In this document: piece by piece, positions 35,682 through 43,930 of the stretch
Position numbering within the stretch: position 1 is the first letter of the stretch
Layout: each line of letters opens with the position of its first letter
NCBI GenBank assembly: GCA_045627385.1
Contig: JAZQNO010000007.1
Location: 36,175 to 100,174 of the forward strand
Origin: UBA1757 sp045627385
GTDB lineage: Bacteria; Bacteroidota; Bacteroidia; Bacteroidales; UBA1402
Length of the DNA: 64,000 nt
Direction of reading: 5' to 3'
Notes under the pieces: model-generated
What the model was told of the DNA's origin: nothing
Databases searched by the model: none
What the model saw: the letters and a program-made list of their open reading frames with translations, nothing else
Position numbers and translations under genes: made by a program

Positions 35682-35707
35682 CCGGGCGGGCTTGACCGCC
35701 CGCCCGG
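35682..35707 (+). terminator. Strong GC hairpin after the second fimbrillin gene
   Basis: A 10-bp GC-rich stem (CCGGGCGGGC with GCCCGCCCGG) and six-base loop lie 18 bases after the stop and 24 bases before the next pilin gene. No U-run follows, so it is more likely an mRNA-stabilising or attenuating element than a full terminator, setting the pilin-to-minor-subunit ratio. Confidence 0.55.
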
Positions 35708-35730
35708 TCACAACGAAGCAATTCAACAGA

Positions 35731-36750
35731 ATGAGAAAATACGCAATACTGATTCTTTCGGCACTTTTCCTGAACGGATGTCACTGGACCGACACGCCCG
35801 AGGAGGAGAAGACAAGCGACATAGCCTTCACCGTCAAGGCCCGTTGGGACGACTCCGAAAAGCTGTCCCGCGCCCTTGTCTCCTCCGAGTCCGACATGCG
35901 AGGCCAAGCCTTTGGCGTCGTTGCCAGATTCTGCAGCGGAAACGGTTATTCCTATGCCGGCAGCTACGTCTCGTTCGACAACGACGTTCCAATCGCATAC
36001 GGCAACGGCACCTGGAGCTATTCGCCCCTGCGCTACTGGTATCCAGGCTGCACTTACCGGTTCCGAGCCGTGTGGCCTAAGAATGCCGTCACCTCGTTTT
36101 CCGACGATTTGGAAAACACGCTGACCCTGACAGGGTTCACCGTCAGTTCGGTGCAGGCCAATCAGGTGGACCTGCTGCTCTCGAACCGGGTCGAGCGGAC
36201 CACTCCGGCCACCATTCCCGACAACTACAGCGCGGTTGCCCTCACCTTCGAGCACCTGCTGTGTTGTGTCAATGTGAAAATCGCCAAACACGACGATGCC
36301 GACGACGATGACGTTATCACCGTGACCAGCGTCAGCCTGAGCGGTATGAAGAACGGCGGCATCTACACCCTGGCCAGCGGCGATGCCACCGCAGGCAGCT
36401 GGAATGTGAGCGGAGGCGGCAACATGATCTGCACGCGTAACCTCTCGCCGGCACTGACACTGCAGAAGACAGCCTGGAGCAACATCGACATGATCTGGCC
36501 CAACGAGGGTCTGCTGCTCATTCCTCAGAACTTGAACAATGTGAAACTGCTCGTCGACTACAGCGTCACCCACGACGGCAACACCACACAGAAATCGGTC
36601 AGCATCGACCTGCCGACAGGCAGCTGGCCCGTGGGAAGCAAAGTCCTCTATCAGCTTTCCATCAACGAAAAATATCAGATAGTCATGGGAACGCCCACGG
36701 TCGAGTCCTGGGGCATTTCTCCTTCGACAGGATCAATACTTATCAAATGA
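35731..36750 (+). CDS. Fimbrillin family lipoprotein (339 aa)
   Basis: Start at MRKYAILILSALFLNGC gives a lipoprotein signal. Body features are ARWDDSEKLSRALVSS, YSPLRYWYPGCTYRFRAVWP, VALTFEHLLCCVNVKIA, LLLIPQNLNNVKLLVDYSV and GSKVLYQLSINEKYQI, the standard fimbrillin core. An acidic run of aspartates (about residues 188-197) is unusual and could bind cations. Its stop overlaps the start of the next pilin gene (ATGA). Likely a minor or adaptor pilin. Confidence 0.82.
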   Translation: MRKYAILILSALFLNGCHWTDTPEEEKTSDIAFTVKARWDDSEKLSRALVSSESDMRGQAFGVVARFCSGNGYSYAGSYVSFDNDVPIAYGNGTWSYSPLRYWYPGCTYRFRAVWPKNAVTSFSDDLENTLTLTGFTVSSVQANQVDLLLSNRVERTTPATIPDNYSAVALTFEHLLCCVNVKIAKHDDADDDDVITVTSVSLSGMKNGGIYTLASGDATAGSWNVSGGGNMICTRNLSPALTLQKTAWSNIDMIWPNEGLLLIPQNLNNVKLLVDYSVTHDGNTTQKSVSIDLPTGSWPVGSKVLYQLSINEKYQIVMGTPTVESWGISPSTGSILIK

Positions 36751-37769
36751 ACAAACTGAAACTGACATATCTGCTCGCCGCGATTCCCTTGCTGATATCC
36801 ACTTCCTGCGAGGGCTTCGAAAACAACGGCTCCACCGACCCGACCGATCTGGAATGGAACGGATACATCCTGTTCGACACCGAAGTTAGCACCCGCGGCA
36901 CGTTGTACACATCGCCCACCCTGAGCGGGCAGGCTTTCGGCGTTCTAGGCTACAAATACGCCATCGACTGGAACACCTACAAGGCCACCGCCACTCCCAA
37001 TGTGTTCAGCAATACGCCGCAGCAGGTTACATGGAACAGCACCAGCCACACCTACACGCCCCTAAAACAGTGGGAGAACAGCAGCAAATACACGTTTTTC
37101 GGCTATTATCCCTGGGGGCAGACCATCGTCAGTACCGCCGGCACACCCTACATCAACTACACCCAGTCCTGGGATCCAACACAGATGAACGATGTGATGA
37201 CCGGCATGACCTCAGACATAGACAACAGCGGCAACGGCGTAGTGGGCATGTCGTTCCACCACCGTCTGTGCTGCCTGAACATCGAGGCGCGCAATCTGAA
37301 CGATGCCACCGAACAGATCTACGACCTGAAAGTCACCGTTACTTCGCCGATGTATGCCAGCGCGCAGATTCCGCTGGATCACTCTCTAGCCATTACTCCG
37401 GGAACCGCCAACAACTCCTCGAAGGTTTTCCAGGTCATCCCGAACGATGCCACACAGAAGGTTTCCATTCCCAAATACACAGGCGAAGCGACAGACCTCT
37501 CGGGCAGCAACAACATTCTGTTCATTCCACAGCAGCAGAGTGTTATGGGCAATCTGCAGGGAACCATCAGTTTCAAAGACAAGAACGGCAATTCCCGACC
37601 CAATTCTACCCAGTTGGACATTGACAACTGCAAATTCGATTCGTCAAAGAACTTCGAAGCAGGCAAGAAATACACCCTGGTCATCAACTTCTCCGACGAA
37701 GCCATCTCCATTGCCATCATCGAATCAGGCGACTGGATGGACCAGAATCAGAGCATAATATTCGAATGA
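36747..37769 (+). CDS. Fimbrillin family lipoprotein (340 aa)
   Basis: Lipoprotein signal ending LISTSC. Contains YILFDTEVSTRGTLY near the N-terminus (candidate Arg processing site), GQAFGVLGYKY, PLKQWENSSKYTFFGYYPWG, VVGMSFHHRLCCLNIEAR, ILFIPQQQSVMGNLQG and KKYTLVINFSDEAISI, the fimbrillin pattern. Coupled by four-base overlap to the previous gene and by a one-base gap to the tip-protein gene. Probably a minor subunit linking shaft and tip. Confidence 0.82.
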   Translation: MNKLKLTYLLAAIPLLISTSCEGFENNGSTDPTDLEWNGYILFDTEVSTRGTLYTSPTLSGQAFGVLGYKYAIDWNTYKATATPNVFSNTPQQVTWNSTSHTYTPLKQWENSSKYTFFGYYPWGQTIVSTAGTPYINYTQSWDPTQMNDVMTGMTSDIDNSGNGVVGMSFHHRLCCLNIEARNLNDATEQIYDLKVTVTSPMYASAQIPLDHSLAITPGTANNSSKVFQVIPNDATQKVSIPKYTGEATDLSGSNNILFIPQQQSVMGNLQGTISFKDKNGNSRPNSTQLDIDNCKFDSSKNFEAGKKYTLVINFSDEAISIAIIESGDWMDQNQSIIFE

Positions 37770-37770
37770 T

Positions 37771-40329
37771 ATGAAACCGTTCACTCTATATCTGACCACC
37801 TTTCTCATGCTGCTGTCGGGAGTCTCCTGCTCAGACTGGTCCGACAGTGGAGAAACAAGTGCCGCGCGTTCCAACGACCTGCAGATTATAGCCCGCAGCA
37901 AAGGTTTTGACGAACAGACCGTTTCGACCAAATCGCTGAAGACCGCCGACGAGTCGACAGTGACCAACATGGCACTGTTCGTTTTTGACAGCAACGATGC
38001 CATAGTCGATTATCAGTTTGTGGAAGGCAGTAAGCCGCTGTTCACCATCGACCGCGACAATCCGCCCTATTCGAATCATACCCAGAGTCTGCTACAGAAT
38101 GCTAAAATCTACATTCTAGCCAATGTGATAACAGACGGCGACTTTGCGACTGTATTCGGTGCATCCACCACCAGCATAAGCAGTCTAGGCCAGCTGCTGG
38201 CCCTGAACTGCCCAGTCACAGGCATCGACCGTCCGCAAATCGGTTTTCCGATGTTCGGTCAGAGAGAGAATCTGGACCTGCGGCTGAAAGCCAATTCCAC
38301 GCTGGCACCGGGTGCAGTCATCGACATCACACTCAACTGCCTGTTTTCCAAGATCGTTTTCAATATTTCGGTAACTCCGGACCAGACATCGGAAAACATC
38401 CAGAAGTTCACACTCGACACCTGGACCGTGCACAACATTCCTGCCGCCGTACAGCTGCTGGAGCCCGACAACAATGCCGAGACCGCCCACTACAACAATA
38501 TTCTTGCGAGCACCTTCACGCGCAGCACCTATACCGGTGCCAACCCCACCCAGCAGAACGGCACCCAGCTTTCGTTCTCGTTCTATATGCCCGAGCACAA
38601 AGTCAATCCGGCCACCAATGCAGCCAATTTTTCCGGCTACCCCTGGGGCCACGATTCACAGTTCGACAGCAACCGCCAGCAATACAAGCCTCTGCTGCTG
38701 GGCACGGCAAAAGAAAATTATGCCACCTATGTGGAAATCAAAGGGCATTACATCGACCACAATACCAAGGAACGCGAAGTCACCTACCGCGTCTATCTGG
38801 GCGAAGACAACTACGAGAACTTCTACATCAGGCGCGACAAGCAGCTCAACAACAACATCACAATAACCGGTATCACCAACAGCAGCCTTCCGGAGCAGGA
38901 AGGCACGGTGTCGTTCGACCACCGCGTGGATGTCCAGCAGAGCAACTACAGGTTTCTGTTGGAACGCGAGACGCTGCTCGATTCGCACTGGGAAATCCGC
39001 CCCATCCGCATTGTACTCGACCACAACCTGCATCCCGATGCCAAGATTCAGATTGAGATTCTCAATCCCAGCACCGCCAACTGGCTGAGGATGGAAATGC
39101 CGTCCAATCCCGGCGGAAGCGAATACTGTGCCGTCAATTCCACAGATCTGGCCTATGGCAAACGCAAGTATTTCACAACCGACTTGGTTACCAGCACCCT
39201 GTCAGGCGGAACGCTTATGGAAATAGAAGCCGACCCGAACAAGGCGGAACACGTCATCTGGATGTACATCGACGAGAACACCACTCTGCCGTCGACCGAC
39301 GGCAGCACCACCCGCAACGCCACCGTGCAGTGCCGCTACTACGACGACGGCAACACGGTCGCCCCGCCCGATGTTTCGGAAGACTATGTCTTCATGCAGC
39401 GCAGCCTGCACCGCATCACCGAGAACGGCCACACCTACTACATCGAATACTTCGAGGAATACCTCTACAACTTCGACTCCAAAGAAAGCTACGGCACCAC
39501 CACCGACGGCATGGCCTGGGGGCTGAACGGGCTGGAAATCTCCAGTGAATTTGACGCTGTAGTTAGAGGTGATTTTCATCAGGCTGGAGGTCTTATTGGT
39601 GCTGCCATAATCACCAGTGCCAAAGAAGATATTGATGAAACCATCGAGGAACTGGCATCAACCGCAAAGTACGACTTTTACCTTTCAAGAGATAAAAACG
39701 ATTTTACCGGTTATACCAGCAACCAGTTGAATGTATTGACAATCAATGACTACTCAGGAAAGATGTTCACCAAAAAGATTGCCCAGAAAGCCATCAGCAG
39801 CAACATCATGTCATCGGCCCTGGCCACCAATGAGACGCCACAAAGTGCCATTGAATATTGTCTGAACAAAAACAAAAGAACTGCAACAGGAGAAATTGAT
39901 TTTGAACATTTGACATGGTTTATGCCGTCCATAGACCAGATTGAAGAAATCACGAAAGGAGGCTACTCAGACTTCGAAGTCTTCCAGAACAAGTTGTACT
40001 GGTCCTCACAACCGGCATATAAAAAATATGATTTTGCATTTTCAGGCACATATCAAATCTTATTCACATGCACTTACGGTGAAGAAGGCATCTTCTTTAA
40101 TGATCACCCTTCAAGAGCCAGAGCCACAAAGGTTGACGGTCAGAACAGTTATGCCAATATTAAAAGCGGTTCCAGCGGAACTTGGGGAACTTTAAGCTAT
40201 TCCCAATCCCAACTCAACACTCCATCAAAGACTGACCCAGTAGACAACGAAAGCAATGTCACTTATGACGAAGGTTGCCTGCTGCGGACGGACATTCACC
40301 GCGTAAGGTGCTGCTATAGCACAAATTGA
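37771..40329 (+). CDS. DUF4906-like fimbrial tip protein with lectin-like C-terminal module (852 aa)
   Basis: Last gene of the fimbrial operon. Signal peptide ending LLSGVSC. The N-terminal half resembles DUF4906 and Mfa-like proteins (VTNMALFVFDSNDAIVDYQF, YILANVITDGDFATVFG, IDITLNCLFSKIVFNI). Middle beta domains run to about residue 590. From there the DNA drops to about 30-38% GC on single lines and encodes a different module. Residues about 694-852 (YCLNKNKRTATGEIDF, LTWFMPSIDQIEEI, LYWSSQPAY, DEGCLLRTDIHRVRCCYS) look like the DUF1566/FISUMP C-type-lectin-related fold. It is probably the adhesive tip of the pilus; the ligand is unknown. Confidence 0.78.
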   Translation: MKPFTLYLTTFLMLLSGVSCSDWSDSGETSAARSNDLQIIARSKGFDEQTVSTKSLKTADESTVTNMALFVFDSNDAIVDYQFVEGSKPLFTIDRDNPPYSNHTQSLLQNAKIYILANVITDGDFATVFGASTTSISSLGQLLALNCPVTGIDRPQIGFPMFGQRENLDLRLKANSTLAPGAVIDITLNCLFSKIVFNISVTPDQTSENIQKFTLDTWTVHNIPAAVQLLEPDNNAETAHYNNILASTFTRSTYTGANPTQQNGTQLSFSFYMPEHKVNPATNAANFSGYPWGHDSQFDSNRQQYKPLLLGTAKENYATYVEIKGHYIDHNTKEREVTYRVYLGEDNYENFYIRRDKQLNNNITITGITNSSLPEQEGTVSFDHRVDVQQSNYRFLLERETLLDSHWEIRPIRIVLDHNLHPDAKIQIEILNPSTANWLRMEMPSNPGGSEYCAVNSTDLAYGKRKYFTTDLVTSTLSGGTLMEIEADPNKAEHVIWMYIDENTTLPSTDGSTTRNATVQCRYYDDGNTVAPPDVSEDYVFMQRSLHRITENGHTYYIEYFEEYLYNFDSKESYGTTTDGMAWGLNGLEISSEFDAVVRGDFHQAGGLIGAAIITSAKEDIDETIEELASTAKYDFYLSRDKNDFTGYTSNQLNVLTINDYSGKMFTKKIAQKAISSNIMSSALATNETPQSAIEYCLNKNKRTATGEIDFEHLTWFMPSIDQIEEITKGGYSDFEVFQNKLYWSSQPAYKKYDFAFSGTYQILFTCTYGEEGIFFNDHPSRARATKVDGQNSYANIKSGSSGTWGTLSYSQSQLNTPSKTDPVDNESNVTYDEGCLLRTDIHRVRCCYSTN

Positions 40330-40371
40330 AAGACAGTATACGAAAAAGCACCGCTGAGTGCGATGCTTTGG

Positions 40372-40447
40372 TGGTAGCGGGTCCGGGATTCGAACCCGGG
40401 TTTCAGCCTTGAGAGGGCCGCGTCCTAGGCCTCTAGACGAATCCGCC
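40372..40447 (-). tRNA. tRNA-Glu (anticodon CTC)
   Basis: Read on the minus strand, the gene has a D-arm GTCTAGAGGCCTAGGAC, an anticodon arm CGGCC-CTCTCAA-GGCTG with anticodon CTC, a T-arm CCGGG-TTCGAAT-CCCGG and an encoded CCA end. It totals 76 bases including CCA. The acceptor stem GGCGGAT/ACCCGCT has one A-C mismatch at pair 6-67 and a G-U at 1-72, which is odd. A good promoter lies directly upstream. Identity as glutamate is based on the anticodon. Confidence 0.85.
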
Positions 40448-40467
40448 GGCCTGTTTTGTTTTCGGCG

Positions 40468-40497
40468 CAAAGGTAGTGATTTGTTTGATATTGCCAA
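40468..40497 (-). promoter_or_regulatory. Promoter of the tRNA-Glu gene
   Basis: On the minus strand TACCTTTG (40475-40468) matches TAnnTTTG, with TTG (40497-40495) 19 bases upstream. Transcription would begin about 10-15 bases before the mature 5' end at 40447. Confidence 0.6.
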
Positions 40498-40536
40498 GGG
40501 GCCGAGCAAAAAAAATCTTCCGCCCGGAAGCATTCC

Positions 40537-41628
40537 TCAGCGGTACAGACAGCAGGATTCGAAAAAGAACCCCACCGAAACCTGGAAGCAAAGGCCATCG
40601 AGTAAATCGTTGAAATGCGCGTAAGTGACCCCGCAGCGGACCCTCATGAAATCGTCAGACTTTTCCTTCTCATACGAAAGCAAGTCGTAGGTCGTCGAAT
40701 AACGGATACGCCAGTCGATGCCGGCCACCGGCATGAACGACGCCTTCGTCAAGCCATTGTCGGTATATTCCATCAAGGAATAATTCAAATACGAAACACC
40801 CGCAAAAGGCACTGCCGACAAAGTCGAAGTCAGATTGATCCGATAGCCGTATGTCAGGTCCACATTGCAATCGAAAAAGCGTTCATTTTCCTGCCAGGCG
40901 TTCAGTTCATACTCCTTATTCAAATTGGAATAGCCCATCCGCACAGCCACATTCAAATCGTGATTCTTGAAAATGAAACCGAAATCTGCATCGAGCAGCA
41001 CCGCCGGTTTGAAATAGGACGACAGGCTGCCGACAAAACCCTGCACAGCCAGGCCCAATCCGCTGGTCACCGAAGCCTTTTCCTCAAAAATGGCCGATGG
41101 AACCGCCGTCTTCGGTTCAGACGGCGACTTTTTCAGCTGTTCGGCCACCATTTCCTCCCAGGCCTCCATCGCTTCCGCATCGCGTCCGCAATCCGTGGCC
41201 ATTTCACATGTGTCCAACATCAGCGCACAAGACTCCAGCACCTCGTTCAACAAATCGTTCACCCGATAATCGGCACACTGGTCCAGCCAGGTCTGCAGTT
41301 CGCGGCGGTAACACTCCACCAGATCGAACAGCAGCTGATTGTAGCGCAATTCCATGTCGTGCATATTGCGCTCGTTCACCCAAGACTGGCTGCAATTCAT
41401 ACAGGCCGTGGCAAAACGCCGCAACAGCGTGGTGTCGCCCATTTCGACCACATCCTCGTAAAAGTTGAGCGAATAGCAGAAATAGGAAGGCGCCTCCGAA
41501 TCCCGCACCTGTTGGAAATCGTCCCAGGTCAAAGGACCTTTGTCCCAAGTCCGGAGCATTTCCTGTGCCTCAATCCGGAACGACACCGACAACAGTGTCA
41601 GAAAAGCCAACAGTAACCTGCACTTCAT
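40537..41628 (-). CDS. Secreted protein of unknown function with probable outer-membrane barrel C-terminus (363 aa)
   Basis: Signal peptide 1-21 (MKCRLLLAFLTLLSVSFRIEA). The N-terminal half (about 25-165) is mostly helical and opens with TWDKGPLTWDDFQQV, a motif also seen at the start of DUF922-like proteins. It is cysteine-rich (YRRELQTWLDQCADYRVNDLL). After a short KSPSEPKTAVPSAIF linker, residues about 190-363 alternate polar and aromatic residues, with repeated G-Y/F turns (SGLGLAVQGFVGSL, VRMGYSNLNKEY, YGYRINLTSTL), as in an eight-stranded outer-membrane barrel. I do not recognise the family. It follows manC by four bases, so it may be expressed with the surface-glycan genes. Confidence 0.55.
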   Translation of the reverse strand: MKCRLLLAFLTLLSVSFRIEAQEMLRTWDKGPLTWDDFQQVRDSEAPSYFCYSLNFYEDVVEMGDTTLLRRFATACMNCSQSWVNERNMHDMELRYNQLLFDLVECYRRELQTWLDQCADYRVNDLLNEVLESCALMLDTCEMATDCGRDAEAMEAWEEMVAEQLKKSPSEPKTAVPSAIFEEKASVTSGLGLAVQGFVGSLSSYFKPAVLLDADFGFIFKNHDLNVAVRMGYSNLNKEYELNAWQENERFFDCNVDLTYGYRINLTSTLSAVPFAGVSYLNYSLMEYTDNGLTKASFMPVAGIDWRIRYSTTYDLLSYEKEKSDDFMRVRCGVTYAHFNDLLDGLCFQVSVGFFFESCCLYR

Positions 41629-41632
41629 ACTC

Positions 41633-42991
41633 CTACCACTCCCACGAAAAACGTTCGATATCTTCTTCCACCAGCTGGTCGCCCGTCTGCACCTCGATAA
41701 ACTGCAGATCGGTCAGCGCCCGGATGGCGTGGAACTGGCCCTTGCGGATATGCACCACATCGCCACGGCCCACGCGCGAGACCTCGCCGTCGAGCACCAG
41801 CAGGCCTTCGCCATCGACAAAAGTCCAGACCTCGTCGCGGTGGCGGTGCACCTGGTAGCTGATGTTCTTGCCCGCCTTGACCGTCAGATTCTTGGTCAAA
41901 GAACGATATCCGTCGTCGTAAGTGACCGAGTCGATGACGCGGTAGACGCCCCAGCGTCTTTCCTCGTACATCGGCCGGCTGATGAGTTTGTCGGCATATT
42001 CCTTCACACTTTCCGAAGTCTGTTTGGCACTCACCAGAATGCCGTCCGGGCTGGCAGCCACTACGGCACCGTTCAGTCCGTCCACAAAAATCGGCATCGA
42101 CAGTTCGTTGATAACCTGCGTATTGACATTGTTCGGGCCATAGACCACATTGCCCAGGCCCGACTCGGGAAACTTTTCGGCCAGCAGGCTCCAAGTGCCC
42201 AGGTCCTGCCATTTGCCCGGGAAAACGAGCACAGCGGCGGAAGAAGCCTTGGCAGCCACTTCGTCGTCGAAACTGAGTCTGGGAAATTCAGAGAAACGCG
42301 CCCGCACACCTTCGTAGGTATCGGCCTTCACATAACGCTCCGACCATTCCTGCAGATAGGATAGACGGAACGCGAAGACACCGCAGTTCCACAGAGCGCC
42401 CTGAGCCATGAGTTGCGCGGCTTCTTCGGTGGAAGGTTTTTCCTTGAAACGGCTCACTTTATGGAGCCGATACGATACGCCGGAGTGGCCCGAAGCCTCC
42501 TCCGTCGAAGGCACGATGTAGCCGAACTTGGTGGAAGGACGCTCGGCGGGAACCCCCATCAGCACCAGATCGGCGCAACGGTTTTCCACTATGGCCATCA
42601 TCTGACGGAGCGCCTCGAAATAGTCGCTGTCCACATAGGGGTCGCAAGGCATCACCAGTACCGTTTCGTCGGGAGCACAACGCTTTTCCTTCGACAGATA
42701 ATTGACAGCCAGACAGACAGCCGGGAAAGTGTGCCTCCGCTCGGGTTCAGTGACCAGAGAAATCTGTTCGCCCAGCTGATTCACCAGAATGTCGCGCTGC
42801 GACAGATTGGTGGCCACCGTGATGTCGTCGGTCAGCGCAGATTCGCGCACCTGACGCACCACCCGCTGCACCATCGATTCGCGACGGCCCTCGGGAGTGG
42901 CCAGCAGAGGAAGAAATTGTTTGGAACGGGTTTCGTTTGACAGAGGCCAGAGCCGCTTGCCCGAACCGCCGGAGAGCAATATCAGTTTCAT
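41633..42991 (-). CDS. manC: Mannose-1-phosphate guanylyltransferase / mannose-6-phosphate isomerase (452 aa)
   Basis: Makes GDP-mannose from mannose-1-phosphate and GTP for surface polysaccharide. The N-terminal nucleotidyltransferase begins LILLSGGSGKRLWPLSNETRSKQFL and has VLVMPCDPYVDS, KFGYIVPS and RFKEKPS. The C-terminal cupin-type isomerase domain (about 340-445) has RPWG-like RRWGVYRVID, HRHRDEVWTFVDGEG and HAIRALTDLQFIEVQTGD. Length fits ManC/CpsB. It is followed by the unknown barrel protein four bases on and preceded by the transporter gene three bases away, forming a tight operon on the minus strand. Confidence 0.92.
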   Translation of the reverse strand: MKLILLSGGSGKRLWPLSNETRSKQFLPLLATPEGRRESMVQRVVRQVRESALTDDITVATNLSQRDILVNQLGEQISLVTEPERRHTFPAVCLAVNYLSKEKRCAPDETVLVMPCDPYVDSDYFEALRQMMAIVENRCADLVLMGVPAERPSTKFGYIVPSTEEASGHSGVSYRLHKVSRFKEKPSTEEAAQLMAQGALWNCGVFAFRLSYLQEWSERYVKADTYEGVRARFSEFPRLSFDDEVAAKASSAAVLVFPGKWQDLGTWSLLAEKFPESGLGNVVYGPNNVNTQVINELSMPIFVDGLNGAVVAASPDGILVSAKQTSESVKEYADKLISRPMYEERRWGVYRVIDSVTYDDGYRSLTKNLTVKAGKNISYQVHRHRDEVWTFVDGEGLLVLDGEVSRVGRGDVVHIRKGQFHAIRALTDLQFIEVQTGDQLVEEDIERFSWEW

Positions 42992-42994
42992 AGT

Positions 42995-43891
42995 TCAAGA
43001 ACGTTTCTTAGGGTCGAAATACCAAATCTGCCAGCTGTTGAACAGATTCTGCCAGACGCTGTAGAAAGCCATGAAGACAGCCGACAGCGGATCGAGGAAT
43101 GTGTTGGACATCCAGATGCCCATGGCCGAATTCTTCTGTCCGAGCAACTGTCCGCCCGCCATACGGTCGCCGAAACGGCCTCCGATGAGCTTGCCCAGAC
43201 CGAACTGCAAGGCGCATGCCAGCACCGACAGGACCGCCAGCCAGACAATGGCCGACACGTTTCCCTCCCAGTGGGCGAACACATAGTCGATGGTCTTGCC
43301 GAAAGTGAGAAACAGGGCGAAAGCCCACAGGTAGAAAGAAGCGCCTTTGAAGCGCGCGATGGAATCGTTGAGCCGGGGCCACAGCCGTTGAAGCAGCAGC
43401 ACCAGAAAGAACGGAATGCCGATGATGCAGACAATCTTTTTGAAAATCAGCCAAAAGGACATCAAGAACGGCATATCCTGATGATTGCCGACAAAAGAAA
43501 AGAAAATCGGCGCCACCAGACAGACCATCAGATTGCCCATCATCGAATAGGTGGTCACCAGACGGCGGTCGGCGCCGAGCATGCAGGCCACCACCGGCAC
43601 CGAAGCCGCCACCGGACAGATGATGCCGAGCATCAGTCCTTGCGCCACAGGCTCGGCGCCGCCCAGCCACTTGACCAGGAAATAGCCCAGCAGACTCACC
43701 GCAATCTGAAAACTCATCAGAATGACGTCGAGCCAGCCCGGACGCAAAGTCTTCAGACGGACAGCCGAAAAGTTGAGCACCAGAATGGCGAAAATGAGGT
43801 ATGGGACAAAGCCGTTGACGCAGGCGCACCAACGGTGAAGCAGCAATCCCAGCAGGATGGCGGAAGGGAGCACCAAACTTCGTTTGTTCAT
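42995..43891 (-). CDS. BASS-type (bile acid:sodium symporter-like) membrane transporter (298 aa)
   Basis: Integral membrane protein with about nine to ten hydrophobic segments. It resembles the BASS / SBF-like superfamily in the repeated PxxxxPV pattern (GIICPVAASVPVVACMLGA, about 90-108) and the later conserved segment GGQLLGQKNSAMGIWMSNTFLDPLSAV (about 245-272), which recalls the NxxLP/GQ-N region of these carriers. Residues such as Asn and Gln in discontinuous helices could bind sodium and substrate. The substrate is unknown; bile acid transport should not be assumed. It lies three bases upstream of manC in the same direction, so cotranscription is likely though a functional link is not evident. 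Confidence 0.7.
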   Translation of the reverse strand: MNKRSLVLPSAILLGLLLHRWCACVNGFVPYLIFAILVLNFSAVRLKTLRPGWLDVILMSFQIAVSLLGYFLVKWLGGAEPVAQGLMLGIICPVAASVPVVACMLGADRRLVTTYSMMGNLMVCLVAPIFFSFVGNHQDMPFLMSFWLIFKKIVCIIGIPFFLVLLLQRLWPRLNDSIARFKGASFYLWAFALFLTFGKTIDYVFAHWEGNVSAIVWLAVLSVLACALQFGLGKLIGGRFGDRMAGGQLLGQKNSAMGIWMSNTFLDPLSAVFMAFYSVWQNLFNSWQIWYFDPKKRS

Positions 43892-43930
43892 TGTCCTCTA
43901 ATCTTCAAATGGCGTATCGTCAGACGGCCA

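Noticed and set aside
39541..40329. Diversity-generating retroelement target in the tip protein
   Set aside because: The lectin-like fold is a known target type, but no reverse transcriptase or template repeat is visible in the window.
40337..40533. Short minus-strand protein frame over the tRNA
   Set aside because: It is the translated shadow of the tRNA-Glu gene.
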